The notes under the pieces are model-generated. The model saw nothing but the letters and a program-made list of their open reading frames with translations. It did no database searches and had not been told where the DNA came from. A stretch of DNA of 64,000 nucleotides from Bin87 sp965207585. GTDB taxonomy: Bacteria; Chloroflexota; Dehalococcoidia; Lucifugimonadales; UBA3495. Below are positions 34,886 to 44,195 of this stretch, one piece after another. The position numbers were made by a program, and so were the translations under genes. Positions within the stretch are counted from its first letter, which is position 1, and every line of letters starts with the position of its first letter. The stretch covers positions 1-64,000 of the forward strand of contig CBDBMT010000001.1 in assembly GCA_965207585.1 (NCBI GenBank), given 5' to 3'.

Positions 34886-35119
34886 ACCGCAGCCATACCT
34901 ACTGCCATCGAAAAAGCGTTTGCACAGGGGAGCGAGCCGAGTTCCACCAAGGAGACTCCGAAGCGGCTATTGAAGCTGAGGTGGACTGGAACAACGATAA
35001 GCCGATAAACGGCGGCTCGACAATACTGCAACCATGACCGTAGCGATCCTCTGTCTTGCAGCTTGCACCACTCTACCAGCGGAGCCATTTTTCGATTTCA
35101 GGTGACCAGCAAAACGAAG
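34886..35119. other. no supported gene
   Basis: This is the space between the coiled-coil gene and the collagen-like gene (convergent). Apart from the terminator hairpin at its right end nothing was recognised. Confidence 0.5.
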
Positions 35120-35150
35120 GCCCCCGCCGTTGATGGCGGGGGCTGGTTTT
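35120..35150. terminator. bidirectional rho-independent terminator
   Basis: GCCCCCGCC (35120-35128), a 6-base loop and GGCGGGGGC (35135-35143) form a strong perfect stem. A TTTT run follows on the plus strand (35147-35150) and AAAA at 35111-35114 gives a U run on the minus strand. It serves the convergent genes on both sides, mainly the collagen-like gene on the minus strand. Confidence 0.75.
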
Positions 35151-35208
35151 CGGATCGTGGCTCGCCCTGGCGGGCGCGCATGATCCGGGGCTTGCGTATG
35201 CCCGGGGG

Positions 35209-35898
35209 CTACGCGGTGGTGCGCCGTCCCATGATCATGGCCACGATCGCGATTATCACGGCCACGATGGCCACGATCAGCGCGATGATGCCCATGGAAC
35301 CACCGGAACCGGCCGGGCCGATCGTACCGGCAGGACCCTGCGGACCCGGAGGTCCCGGAGGCCCGGCGATGCCCTGCTCGCCCTGGGGACCCGCAGGGCC
35401 GGCGGCTCCGGCGGCGCCGTCGCGGCCGTCGCGGCCGGCGGAGCCGTCCATTCCGTCAGCGCCGGCCGGTCCGGGGACGCCCGGAGGGCCAGCCGAGCCG
35501 GCGGGGCCCCGAGCGCCCTCAGTTCCTGGCTGGGCGGACAGGTCAGCGGACAGGTCCATGATCATGCGGTCGCCGCTCATCCAGGTGTACTCGTAGTCCA
35601 CCATGCGCTCACCGACCATGAACGTCACCATGGCGGCAGAGTCCATGGGCTGCATCAGCTGCAACTCGTAGTGGCCCCCCATCATGGTGGTGGTGGAACC
35701 GATCTTCTCGTCGCCGGCCATCGCGGTGACCATGGTCCCCTCGGGTACGGGGAGACCGTCGGCCATGGCGTAGCCGAATATGAAGGCGGGCGGCACGTTG
35801 GCCCGCGGCGCATCTCCCTGGGCCGCAACCAGGCCCAGGGGCAATGCGATCAGCAGGGCAATCAACGCCACCGCCGCCATCGCTCCAATTCTCTTCAT
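35209..35898 (-). CDS. collagen-like surface protein with C-terminal membrane anchor
   Basis: The ATG at 35898 follows AGGAG and gives 229 residues. A signal peptide (about 1-27, ending LGLVAAQG) is followed by a small beta domain of about 95 residues rich in Met and Thr. Next come about 24 Gly-X-Y triplets (GPAGSAGPPGVPGPAGADG and on) and a C-terminal helix (GIIALIVAIVAVIIAIVAMI) ending in GRR. This predicts an exported protein held in the membrane by its C-terminus, with a triple-helical stalk. Bacterial collagen-like proteins act in adhesion and spore or cell surface structure. It follows four genes for large exported proteins on the same strand. Confidence 0.85.
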   Translation of the reverse strand: MKRIGAMAAVALIALLIALPLGLVAAQGDAPRANVPPAFIFGYAMADGLPVPEGTMVTAMAGDEKIGSTTTMMGGHYELQLMQPMDSAAMVTFMVGERMVDYEYTWMSGDRMIMDLSADLSAQPGTEGARGPAGSAGPPGVPGPAGADGMDGSAGRDGRDGAAGAAGPAGPQGEQGIAGPPGPPGPQGPAGTIGPAGSGGSMGIIALIVAIVAVIIAIVAMIMGRRTTA

Positions 35899-35925
35899 CT
35901 CATTTGCTCCTGCTTGGGGTGGTTT

Positions 35926-35959
35926 CCCCGCTCCCGCAGCGTGAGCCACGGGAGCGGGG
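35926..35959 (-). terminator. stem-loop between two surface-protein genes
   Basis: CCCCGCTCCCG (35926-35936) and CGGGAGCGGGG (35949-35959) form a perfect 11-bp stem with a 12-base loop. It lies after the 909-aa surface gene and before the collagen-like gene. No U run follows, so it may only weaken read-through or protect mRNA ends. Confidence 0.45.
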
Positions 35960-36018
35960 GCGCTTTACTGGACACTCATTCAGTCGGTTGACTGTCGCTC
36001 CCTTGCGGGGACGACGGT

Positions 36019-38748
36019 CTACCAGACCTCCAGGTTCCAGCAGTCGTCGCCACGGCAGGTGAGACTGCGGACCTTGTTGTTCAGGACCACGTCTTCCACG
36101 GTCTCGCTGACCAGGATCCAGTAGGCCTCACCGCTGACCATTTCGGACAGGGTGTTCAGGTCGGCGAACCCGGGGCGCGGGTCGTAGAAGGACCACTCCT
36201 TGCCCACATCGTCGAAGTAGAAGATGGCGACCAGGCTGTCGCCCAGGGACTCCACGGCGTCGGGCAGCGCGGCAGCCGCGCCGACCGCGGCCGACTCAGC
36301 CAGCACGTTCAGCTCGCCGATGGCGATGGTGTCTTCCACGTCCAGCAGCACGCTGTAGGTGCCGGGGTCCAGGCCGGGGATCAGCACGTTGTCAACGGTA
36401 ACGCTGCCGTTACCATCAGTGCTGAAGTTGCCCACGGGGAGGACGCTGCGGCCGCCGATTTCCACCCGGTCAACCTGCTGGTATACGGGCATTCCGTCAA
36501 CGGACAGCATGATGTGGTCACCGGGCTGGCCCTCGGCGGGCTCAATGGTGATGATGGCGGCGGGAACTTCAAAGGAACCCACCTTCACGATATCGGCGCC
36601 CATCTTCGCACGCACCTGGTTGGTGGACGGGATGGCCACGTCAGAGGCGACCCGGTGCTCGATGGTGAAGCGACCGGCGCTGTCGGCGAAGGCGCTGTAC
36701 CGGCGAGTGCGGGCGCCGTCGGAAACCTCAATGTCCACCGGGTCGGGAGCGGCGCCATCGATGTTGTCGATGGGCCAGTTCACGCCGGTGATGGTGATGA
36801 CGTCCCGGGGGCCCGCCACCTCGGGGGTAACGCTGATGGACGATTCGGGGATGGAGATCACGGCGGAGCCAGAGAACCCGGTATTGTCCTCCACCTCGAT
36901 GGTGTGGGTGCCGGCGATGAGGGACGGATTGCTGCCGTCACCTTCCGGCCACAGCACCACGGAGGCGACGAACTGGCCGGCGTTGGAAACGTCCACCACG
37001 TCCATCCCGCCCATGCGGTGCATGGAGTCGCTGTCCACCATCAGGGGAACGCCGTCGATGGTGATGTCCATCACGTCGATGTAGTCCCCGCCGAAGCCGT
37101 CACCGGTGATGGTGATCAGCTCGTTGGCCAAGGCTTCCGACTTGCTCAGGGTGAGCAGGGAGCCGGTGATGGTGATCTTGCTGTCCTCCGACGTAGTGCC
37201 CCAGGTGGCGTCGATGCGCACCGTGCCTTCCAGCGCGCTGCCGGATATGCTGCCCGGCAGATCGAAGGTGGCCGTGGCCGAACCGTCTTGGGCGATGGTA
37301 TCCGCGCTGACGGACATGCAGTTGGGAGCGCAGTCAGCGTTGCTGGACAGCACTTCCTGGCCCGCTATCTTCAGCGAGGTCAGGCCGGCGCCAGGGTTGG
37401 GGAAGTCCTGGGCGAACACGTTGACGGTGTCGCCGGCGGCGGCCGAACTGGGCACCACGCGCAGGGAGTCCAGCAGCTTGAAGTCCTCGACGTCGGTGCT
37501 GGAGGAGCGGCCTTCGCCGTCCACCATGCAGATGAAGTTGTTGTTGCCGGGCACAAACGTCGGCACGGTTACTTCAACGGTGACCGCGACCTTGTCGTCG
37601 CTGCCCACGGTGGCGATGCCGGCCCGCTGGCCCGTCATGATGATGTGGCGGCAGAAGGTCGCCTCGGCGGTCCCGCCGGCGTCAACCAGCGTGATTCCGC
37701 TCAGCGCGTCCATCTGGGCCTGGCTCAGCCCGCCCCACATCTTGCAGTAATCTTCAGCCATGCCCGGCAATTCGTTTTCCATGGCGATGGCTTTCATCTC
37801 TTCGCAGTTGGTGCTGTCCCACCACTCCATGTAGGGGGTGGCGTCGCCCAGCACGTGGACGGCGGCGGAGGTGCCGTTGTTGAAGCCGGAGCCGGTGACG
37901 ACCAGCTCGTAGCCCCGGTCGTTGTCCACGTCGGACAGGCCGATCTTGGCCAGGGTCTTCAGCGGCGCGCCGTCGATCATGTCGTCCGCGTACATCGGCC
38001 CACCCACGCTGTCGGTGGGACCCAGGATGGAGTAACCCACGCTGTGGGTTCCTTCCTCGCTGTTGTTCTTGATGCCGGCGGACTTGGTGAAGACCAGGAC
38101 CAGAGTCTGGCCCATCTTCGGCCCGTCAAATCCGTCGTAGTCATCGGTGGTGTTCATGTCGGGGATGAGCACCTGGATGTCATAGTCATCCTTGTCAGCG
38201 GTGAAGTGCTCGTCGGTCTCCACGGCAATCGGGTCGGTGGCATAGACGCGCCGGCCGTTGCTGGTGGATTCATCCATGGTCCGGCTGCCGGAAGCGGTGA
38301 AGTACACCGTGTCCCGGTCAATGTCGTCCGGCACGGCGAAGTCGTCTTCCAGGTACAACACCACGGAACTCCCGCCGCGCCCCAGCTTGTCAGCCTGGGC
38401 CTCGGTCAGGTTCGGGATGGTCAGCGTCAGCTGCACGCCGGCGCTGGCCGAGGTGCTGGTGGACTTGATGGAGGCCATCGTCGGCATTGCGCCGTTTCCG
38501 CCGGGATCGGTAGGCGGCGGGGCAGCAGGTCCGGTCGCGCAGTCGTGGTCGTTTTGCGGGTCATTGTCGTGGGCAATCCGTCCTAGTGTGGACAAATCGT
38601 CGCAGTGGGCGCTACCAGAGGCACCGTCGTGCGCCTGCGTGTTCGTCGGGGAAGACGCCAACATCAGGAATGCGGCCACCACGCCGACGACAGCAACCGC
38701 CATCACCAGCGACACCGGCCAGAGGCGCTTTCTCGTTTTATTAGTCAT
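36019..38748 (-). CDS. large exported Ig/TIG-like surface protein
   Basis: The ATG at 38748 (MTNKTRKRLWPVSLVMAVAV) follows AAAGGAG, giving 909 residues. The signal peptide ends near residue 40 (TNTQAHD). A His/Asp-rich segment follows, then several Ig/TIG-like beta modules (VTGSGFNNGTSAAVHVLG; ITGDGFGGDYIDVMDITIDG; ITGVNWPIDNIDGAAPDPV). The C-terminal 80 residues (SLGDSLVAIFYFDDVGKEWS; FADLNTLSEMVSGEAYWILV) look like a conserved terminal domain of such proteins. This predicts a cell-surface or S-layer-like component. It is the last of four similar genes; the ribosome binding site lies in a hairpin shared with the next gene. Confidence 0.8.
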   Translation of the reverse strand: MTNKTRKRLWPVSLVMAVAVVGVVAAFLMLASSPTNTQAHDGASGSAHCDDLSTLGRIAHDNDPQNDHDCATGPAAPPPTDPGGNGAMPTMASIKSTSTSASAGVQLTLTIPNLTEAQADKLGRGGSSVVLYLEDDFAVPDDIDRDTVYFTASGSRTMDESTSNGRRVYATDPIAVETDEHFTADKDDYDIQVLIPDMNTTDDYDGFDGPKMGQTLVLVFTKSAGIKNNSEEGTHSVGYSILGPTDSVGGPMYADDMIDGAPLKTLAKIGLSDVDNDRGYELVVTGSGFNNGTSAAVHVLGDATPYMEWWDSTNCEEMKAIAMENELPGMAEDYCKMWGGLSQAQMDALSGITLVDAGGTAEATFCRHIIMTGQRAGIATVGSDDKVAVTVEVTVPTFVPGNNNFICMVDGEGRSSSTDVEDFKLLDSLRVVPSSAAAGDTVNVFAQDFPNPGAGLTSLKIAGQEVLSSNADCAPNCMSVSADTIAQDGSATATFDLPGSISGSALEGTVRIDATWGTTSEDSKITITGSLLTLSKSEALANELITITGDGFGGDYIDVMDITIDGVPLMVDSDSMHRMGGMDVVDVSNAGQFVASVVLWPEGDGSNPSLIAGTHTIEVEDNTGFSGSAVISIPESSISVTPEVAGPRDVITITGVNWPIDNIDGAAPDPVDIEVSDGARTRRYSAFADSAGRFTIEHRVASDVAIPSTNQVRAKMGADIVKVGSFEVPAAIITIEPAEGQPGDHIMLSVDGMPVYQQVDRVEIGGRSVLPVGNFSTDGNGSVTVDNVLIPGLDPGTYSVLLDVEDTIAIGELNVLAESAAVGAAAALPDAVESLGDSLVAIFYFDDVGKEWSFYDPRPGFADLNTLSEMVSGEAYWILVSETVEDVVLNNKVRSLTCRGDDCWNLEVW

Positions 38749-38755
38749 CTGACTG

Positions 38756-38771
38756 AATCTCCTTTGAGATT
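38756..38771 (-). promoter_or_regulatory. hairpin enclosing the ribosome binding site, copy 1
   Basis: On the mRNA, AATCTC-AAAG-GAGATT forms a perfect 6-bp stem, and the AAGGAG site is split between loop and stem. It lies 7 bases before the start codon of the 909-aa surface gene. The same stem with a different loop precedes the next gene (41267-41283). Confidence 0.5.
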
Positions 38772-38796
38772 GTCGTTGCCTGCCGTAACCGAAAGG

Positions 38797-38817
38797 GTTC
38801 CGGAGCTGCGCCGGAAC
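38797..38817 (-). terminator. stem-loop after the 805-aa surface-protein gene
   Basis: GTTCCGG (38797-38803) and CCGGAAC (38811-38817) pair with a 7-base loop, 25 bp after the stop at 38842. No U run is present. Confidence 0.35.
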
Positions 38818-38841
38818 GAGCCCGGAACCCTCGCAACTCAA

Positions 38842-41259
38842 TTACGGTACGGTCACGATGGACACGCCGTACTCATAGGCGGTGGGATCGCCGGCGCCCG
38901 TGGACACCACGATGGCCATGTAGCGACCGGACGCCACGTTGTCGAACGTGTACGTCATCGCTGACGGTACGCCACCAATGCGCTGTTCGCGGTACACGCT
39001 GTAGTCGGCAAGGTCAATCAAACCGACGTCGTGCACGTCAGCATTGGCTCCATCCGTCCAGGTAATGGTGATACCGGGGCTGCCGGGGTCGCTGTCGTCA
39101 ACCATCGCCATAACGTTGGTCGGCGCGCCCAAAGCTCCTGACATCACCGTCACCGAGATGGTCTGCATGGCGCTGGCGCCGTGCATGTCGGTGGCGGTCA
39201 CCGTCACTATGGCCGAGCCGGCGGTGACACCGGAGATGGTCACCATGCTGCCGCTGGCAGAAGCCATGGCAACAGCCATGTTGCTGGACATCGCCATGTA
39301 GGTCAGCGAGTCGCCCATATCGGTGTCGGAGAAGTAGGACGCGACGTCAACCGTCACGCTCTGTCCGGCGGTTACGGTCTGGGCGGCAATGCTGCCCACT
39401 GCCATCGGGTCAGTGTTGGGGGCCACGTATTCGTGGCAGTCCGACAGCAGCGCGCGCAGGGTGCGCTGGATGTTCGGGTCGGCATCTTCCACCTGGCACA
39501 GCGGGTGCATGCCGGTGGCTGTCATCGGAGGATCCGCGCTCAACGCGACGTCGGGCTGGCCGATCCAGCGCACGCCGTAATCCGTGACGCCGCGCGCCCG
39601 GTATTGATTGTCGCGGCCTTCGGCGACCACCACGATGTGATAGGTCCAGCCGTTGTTCAGGTTGTCGAACGACACCGGCGATACGGCATTGTCACGTTCC
39701 GTCACAATATTGCCGTTGCTGGCGTCAATCAGCAGAACGTCGTGACTGATCGCGTTCAGGGCCTCATCGAACATCAACGTGCCTTCCCCGGGCACTTCGC
39801 TGTTGATGGTGAAGATCAGGCCGGTGGGATGGGGGCTCGGCGAAGCTACGCAGCGGATCCTCTCGGTGGTCTGCAGGTAGGTGCCGTTCTGATTCCAGAC
39901 CTGCACCGAGAAGGCAAGCCCATCATCCGCGTTGTAGCTGGCACACGGGTCCATGACCCGGAAGGTGCCCTGGTTGTAATTTCCAGCCTTGCCGTCAAGG
40001 TAGGCGTTCATGGTGGTGTCGCCGGGGACATGCCACGTGTACTGGTCGTAGGCCAGGGCCTTGGCGGCATCCAGATCCGTGTTCTTGGGCAGCTCCAGGC
40101 GGCCGTGGCTGTCCAGCCCGATCACGTCCATGCCCCGCTCCGCCACTTCCTCGTCAACGTCCAGGCCGATGACCCGCCCGTGGCGGTCCAGCAGGCGGAC
40201 GTACACCGGGCCGGCGAAGTTGGCCGTCACGGTTAACTGAACGTCGGTGGCGCCGAACAGCACCTCGACGGTGTTCTGGCCGTGCACCGGATTTTCTCGG
40301 GTGGTCAGATTTTCCCGTTCGCTCACGCCCAGGGCGTAGCTGCGAACCACCGGCTCGTCACGTTGCAGGTAGCCAGTCACCATGGTGTTCATGTCGTCGA
40401 GCATGTGCGATGGACCCTCGGGGTCGCCAACGAGGTACCCGTCGGTCACGTTGTAGTGATCGGCGCGGTCCCAGTCGCTGTAGCTGACCACGGTGGCGTC
40501 TTCACTCATGCCGTCCCGGGGCGTCACGGGCGCTGGCGTGGGGTCAGGGGGAGCCTGGGGATCCAGGTAGCTCACCGTGTGGGTGTCGCCGATGGGCCGT
40601 CCGTCAACCTCCAGGCTGATGCCGATGTCGGTGCCGTGGGGGATGGTGGTCGCGAAGATCTCGAACCACGGGTCGTCAACCGAGACGTCCATGTTAAAGC
40701 TACAGCGGTCCAGCGGGTTGCCCAGCCGGTCCGTGGCCAACGCGTCGGTGCCTGCCGGCAGACACGGGGAGGTCGCCTGAATGTCGCCCTGGGCGGTGTC
40801 AACCACGTCCAGGTACACGGTCACGATCTCGCTGCCTTCCCGCAGCGAGAAGTCGGCCGGGTTGCCATCCTCGTCCAGCACGTTGATGGTGTAGCGTGTG
40901 GTGTCGTTGCGAGACTGGAGCACGAAGTCCGGACCTTCCACGATGTAGGAGTCAGGCGCGCCGCCAGTCGGCTGCTGCGTGGGCTCCTCGGTGGGCTCCG
41001 GCGTGGGCGTCTCCGCGGCGACGGTGCACAGGACCGGATCACGGTTTTGCAACCCCGCTTGGATGCGTTCCCGCCGGTCGTGATCCGCGCGCTCCGCTTC
41101 TGTCATATCCGCACACGCCGTGTTGTGGTCAGCATCCGTATGCGCCACCGCGGCGCCGGGACTGGCTGCCAGCACAGCGAACACGGCCAGGACGCCCGCG
41201 ACGGCAAGCGCCATCACCAGTCCCCCCGGCCAGATGTGCTTTCTTGCTTTGTGTGTCAT
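38842..41259 (-). CDS. large exported Ig-like surface protein
   Basis: The protein has 805 residues. Signal peptide MTHKARKHIWPGGLVMALAV to about residue 40 (AAVAHTD), a short acidic segment, and a PTPEPTEEPTQQPT linker at about 85-98. Then come long beta-rich domains and, at the C-terminus, an Ig-like/cadherin-like module (SIAAQTVTAGQSVTVDVASY; GDSLTYMAMSSNMAVAMASA) and an FN3-like end (ITITWTDGANADVHDVGLID). Paralogue of the flanking genes by signal peptide and architecture. Probable surface protein; no enzymatic motif seen. Confidence 0.8.
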   Translation of the reverse strand: MTHKARKHIWPGGLVMALAVAGVLAVFAVLAASPGAAVAHTDADHNTACADMTEAERADHDRRERIQAGLQNRDPVLCTVAAETPTPEPTEEPTQQPTGGAPDSYIVEGPDFVLQSRNDTTRYTINVLDEDGNPADFSLREGSEIVTVYLDVVDTAQGDIQATSPCLPAGTDALATDRLGNPLDRCSFNMDVSVDDPWFEIFATTIPHGTDIGISLEVDGRPIGDTHTVSYLDPQAPPDPTPAPVTPRDGMSEDATVVSYSDWDRADHYNVTDGYLVGDPEGPSHMLDDMNTMVTGYLQRDEPVVRSYALGVSERENLTTRENPVHGQNTVEVLFGATDVQLTVTANFAGPVYVRLLDRHGRVIGLDVDEEVAERGMDVIGLDSHGRLELPKNTDLDAAKALAYDQYTWHVPGDTTMNAYLDGKAGNYNQGTFRVMDPCASYNADDGLAFSVQVWNQNGTYLQTTERIRCVASPSPHPTGLIFTINSEVPGEGTLMFDEALNAISHDVLLIDASNGNIVTERDNAVSPVSFDNLNNGWTYHIVVVAEGRDNQYRARGVTDYGVRWIGQPDVALSADPPMTATGMHPLCQVEDADPNIQRTLRALLSDCHEYVAPNTDPMAVGSIAAQTVTAGQSVTVDVASYFSDTDMGDSLTYMAMSSNMAVAMASASGSMVTISGVTAGSAIVTVTATDMHGASAMQTISVTVMSGALGAPTNVMAMVDDSDPGSPGITITWTDGANADVHDVGLIDLADYSVYREQRIGGVPSAMTYTFDNVASGRYMAIVVSTGAGDPTAYEYGVSIVTVP

Positions 41260-41266
41260 TTGACTG

Positions 41267-41283
41267 AATCTCCTCGTGAGATT
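41267..41283 (-). promoter_or_regulatory. hairpin enclosing the ribosome binding site, copy 2
   Basis: On the mRNA, AATCTC-ACGAG-GAGATT forms the same 6-bp stem as at 38756-38771 with a different loop. It encloses GAGGAG before the start of the 805-aa gene. The surrounding leader (CAACGACAATCTC and GATTCAGTCA) is also conserved between the two. Confidence 0.5.
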
Positions 41284-41314
41284 GTCGTTGGGTTAGGTAG
41301 GTTGTCGTCTTGCA

Positions 41315-41354
41315 CAGCCGGGGCGCCGGTCCTTGCGGCCGGCTTCCCCGGCTG
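41315..41354 (-). terminator. stem-loop after the 801-aa surface-protein gene
   Basis: CAGCCGGGG (41315-41323) and CCCCGGCTG (41346-41354) form a perfect 9-bp stem with further internal GC pairing. It lies 16 bp after the stop at 41370. No U run. Confidence 0.4.
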
Positions 41355-41369
41355 CGCTCCCTGCCGGGA

Positions 41370-42015
41370 TTACCGTATCACCACCTCGTGCTCTCCCATC
41401 CACACGAAGTCTTCACTGCCGCGCGCCGCCGCCACGACCACGTTGTACGTGCCCGAGGCCAAGCCCGCGAAACTCGCAGTGCCAGGGTCGCCGGTGGAAG
41501 AGGCGGGGTTGAACGAGGCCAGCGCCACGACTTCGGTGAAGTCTTCACTGAACACGGCGGCTACGATTATGTCCGCATTCTGCGCCGAATCCGGCGTCCA
41601 GCTTACGACGACCGAATTTCCGAGTACGCGCGCGTTGACCCCCATGGGCGCCGTCACGTCGTCCCCCGGCATCTGCGTCGGATCGCTGAAGGTGATCGGC
41701 AGGATGTCTTGCAACTCGCCCAGCTGCACGATGATTCGACCGCTGTCGCCGTCGTCGGCCGCCAGGGACGCGAAGATGGTGAACGTCGCCGTGCCGTCGG
41801 CGCCCAACGTCACCTGGTTGGCGGAGTCGACCCCGGTCACCAGGGCGTCGGTAGGCTGCACCGACACGGTCACCTTGTCGTTGTCGCCCGCGGTGAGGTG
41901 CGGGATCCCGCCCAGCATATCCGTGGCGGTGACGGTGAACATGGCGGAGCCGTTCAGCGGGATGTCGGCGTCACCGCTCACGGCCAGGTTGGTCGGCGGG
42001 CCAGCCACGGTGAAC
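41370..42015 (-). repeat. duplicated 3' gene segment, copy 1
   Basis: About 645 bp with only scattered differences from 44196-44840. It encodes the shared C-terminal Ig/FN3-like tail. The sharp loss of similarity upstream suggests recombination or gene conversion. Confidence 0.85.
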
Positions 42016-43775
42016 ATGGGGGTGAGGTCCGCGACGGTGGTGTCATCGTCGTCGTCATCGTGGGAGATGGTGACTGTCATGTCGCCCAGAGCCGTGGGGT
42101 TTGCGGCGGCGTCGGTGTTGATCATGTAGATCCAGACGGCGGCATCGTCAGCAGCGTCGGCGACCGCGGTCAACGCGGCGTCGCCGATCTTGGCTTCGAG
42201 GTTGGCCGCTTCGTCGCCCAGGGTGTTGCCGAGGCTGTCCACGACGTGGGCCTTGACCACAACCATCTGGTCGTCGCCGTAACGGTCGGCCATGGCGCAG
42301 TCGTTTTGACCCACCTTGCCAAACTTCGCGCCTTCGAAATCGCCGGCTTCATTATCCATGGGATGGGGCAGACAGGCCATGTTGTAGGTGTCGCCCATGA
42401 TGGTGGCCGGGGAGCCGAGCTTGGAGAGTACCACGGTTCCCAGCGTCAGATCACCGACCGTCACCACCACTTCGATGCGGTAGGAGTCAGCGGCCGCGCT
42501 AGGCAGCGAATCGAACTCGAAAGCGGCCACGGCGTCATCGGCTATGATGATGGCACCGGTCTCAACCGTATCGCCGTCAGCCGGGCTAAGACCATCCACC
42601 AATATGTCATCCGATGTCGCGCTGGCGGTCGCTACCGACTTGGTGTCAACGTCGTCGCTGAGGTCCCTCGTGGCGACGATGCCATTGGGCATGGTGGACG
42701 CGCGGAAGCTCACCTCGGCGTCGAGAAGCTCCTTCCCGTTTCCGTCCTCAACCAGGGCGTAGATTGCGACCGTGTTCTGACCCGTTTCCATCGTGTGGGT
42801 TTTCATCCCGCCATCGATGATCGCGGTAACGGCTCCGAAGTCTGTGGTGGCGTCAGCGGCGCCGGTGCGCACCACCAACTTGGAGCGGGACTCCATTGCG
42901 TCTTGGACTGAGGCAGCGGTGCTGCGAAGCCAAGCGTCGTCTCCGGTTCCAGCACGAGCGTCGGCAGCACATCCTGCGGACTCGGCCACGACGTCGTCGA
43001 TAGTATCATCAGTGCCGACGACGCACTGTTCCAAAATTGCGTCATCGATATCGGTGTTAAAGTCGACACCGTCTTTACCGATGGCAGGCTCACCCAGGAA
43101 CAGGATGTTCACAGTGGCAATTCTACCAGTGGTCAGCATTACGCTGTTCCTACCGCCGGTTTGCGGCGGGGTGGTGCCACTGACCGTTTCGGTGAATCCC
43201 GTGCCCTGCGCGACGTAGATGGTAACTGTTTCAGGGGCCTTGCCGGTCACGTCGAAGGACATACTGCTGGCTACGGGGTTACCATCGACACCCGGCGTCC
43301 CGGTGGGAACCATTATTCTCGTTGCCGGAAGGGGCGCAACAACCACAGCGTCTGGGCCAGCAGTCCCTGTATAAAACGCGGCGGCGGTGTCGGCATCGTT
43401 ATCGTGGTCGCCGTAGGTAGTGCCCGGCGGGTACACATTCGCGGCGGTACCACCGATGCCCGGTCCGAAGATTACAAAGTTGGAAACGGCAGCCGCCTCA
43501 ACAGACGCCTGTCCGTTCAGCTTGATGGTTGCGGGCGTGGTAGTAGAGTCACAGCCCGGATTACCATCTGCGTTGGTGGGGGTTCCCGGGATGGTGGGCA
43601 CTTGGGACGCGATCGCTTCAGCGCCGGCCGTAACCGTGATACATGGATCGCTCTGGGCCTCCGCGGGCTGGGCGCCGTTGGTGGCCATGAGGCCGAAGGC
43701 CAGCAGCGCGGCCAGGGCCATGACCCCCAGGGTCACCGGCACCGGCCAGAGCCTTTTTGCAATTCTTTTTCTCAT
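41370..43775 (-). CDS. large exported Ig-like surface protein
   Basis: The protein has 801 residues behind an AAGGAGAG site. Signal peptide MRKRIAKRLWPVPVTLGVMA, ending near PAEAQSD. The body consists of beta-rich Ig-like modules (ETVTIYVAQGTGFTETVSGT; NTVAIYALVEDGNGKELLDA; EVSFRASTMPNG). The last 215 residues (from VAGPPTNLAVSGDADI) are nearly identical to those of the next gene, down to the DNA. The end, VVSWTPDSAQNADIIVAAVF to GTYNVVVAAARGSEDF, is FN3-like. Probable surface protein; the constant tail may anchor or assemble it while the N-terminal part varies. Confidence 0.8.
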   Translation of the reverse strand: MRKRIAKRLWPVPVTLGVMALAALLAFGLMATNGAQPAEAQSDPCITVTAGAEAIASQVPTIPGTPTNADGNPGCDSTTTPATIKLNGQASVEAAAVSNFVIFGPGIGGTAANVYPPGTTYGDHDNDADTAAAFYTGTAGPDAVVVAPLPATRIMVPTGTPGVDGNPVASSMSFDVTGKAPETVTIYVAQGTGFTETVSGTTPPQTGGRNSVMLTTGRIATVNILFLGEPAIGKDGVDFNTDIDDAILEQCVVGTDDTIDDVVAESAGCAADARAGTGDDAWLRSTAASVQDAMESRSKLVVRTGAADATTDFGAVTAIIDGGMKTHTMETGQNTVAIYALVEDGNGKELLDAEVSFRASTMPNGIVATRDLSDDVDTKSVATASATSDDILVDGLSPADGDTVETGAIIIADDAVAAFEFDSLPSAAADSYRIEVVVTVGDLTLGTVVLSKLGSPATIMGDTYNMACLPHPMDNEAGDFEGAKFGKVGQNDCAMADRYGDDQMVVVKAHVVDSLGNTLGDEAANLEAKIGDAALTAVADAADDAAVWIYMINTDAAANPTALGDMTVTISHDDDDDDTTVADLTPMFTVAGPPTNLAVSGDADIPLNGSAMFTVTATDMLGGIPHLTAGDNDKVTVSVQPTDALVTGVDSANQVTLGADGTATFTIFASLAADDGDSGRIIVQLGELQDILPITFSDPTQMPGDDVTAPMGVNARVLGNSVVVSWTPDSAQNADIIVAAVFSEDFTEVVALASFNPASSTGDPGTASFAGLASGTYNVVVAAARGSEDFVWMGEHEVVIR

Positions 43776-43869
43776 TACTCGTTCTCTCCTTGTAGCCGGC
43801 AGCAGGAACTCGGGGGTTCGGCTCCGGCTGGCACAAGCAGTTGTTTCTTCCGCTTCTTCGAGCGGGCAG

Positions 43870-43920
43870 CTCCTTCGACTGGCTCAGGATGATGGTTCGA
43901 CGGGTTCACCCTGAGCGACG
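43870..43920. repeat. REP-like palindromic element
   Basis: CTTCGACTGGCTCAGGATGA followed by TTCGACGGGTTCACCCTGAG contains the inverted pair GCTCAGG (43882-43888) and CCTGAGC (43910-43916). This is the familiar intergenic REP type whose translation gives PEPVEG. It lies in the 420-bp gap between two surface-protein genes. Confidence 0.6.
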
Positions 43921-44195
43921 GACAGGGACGGCCGCCGCGCGTTGATCTTGAGTTATAACTCGACGGTTCTTCACCTCCTTGCGTATGGCCCGTGGTGAGC
44001 TGGGCCCCGATCGGCTCACCATGAGCGGAAGGGCTGCCGGCAGTCTGGCACGGGTAGAGCTGGGTCACAACTTTGCTCTCCAATTCTAGCCCGGGTGACA
44101 TTACCGGAATATTACGGACTGGCGCGAATTTTTAGTAATTTTTTAGGGCCATGCCAAAGCTCCGCAGGGGTGACCGCCTGCGCTCCCCTCAAGGA
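43921..44195. other. intergenic, no gene seen
   Basis: The gap between two surface-protein genes holds no coding frame. A partial second REP-like word (GCTCACCATGAGCGG) occurs near 44018. Confidence 0.45.

Noticed and set aside
36514..38586. A 690-codon plus-strand frame opposite the 909-aa surface gene
   Set aside because: His/Val/Gly-rich low-information translation, no ribosome binding site, and a signal peptide plus Ig-like modules on the other strand. The same applies to the frames at 41310-42911 and 40282-42129.
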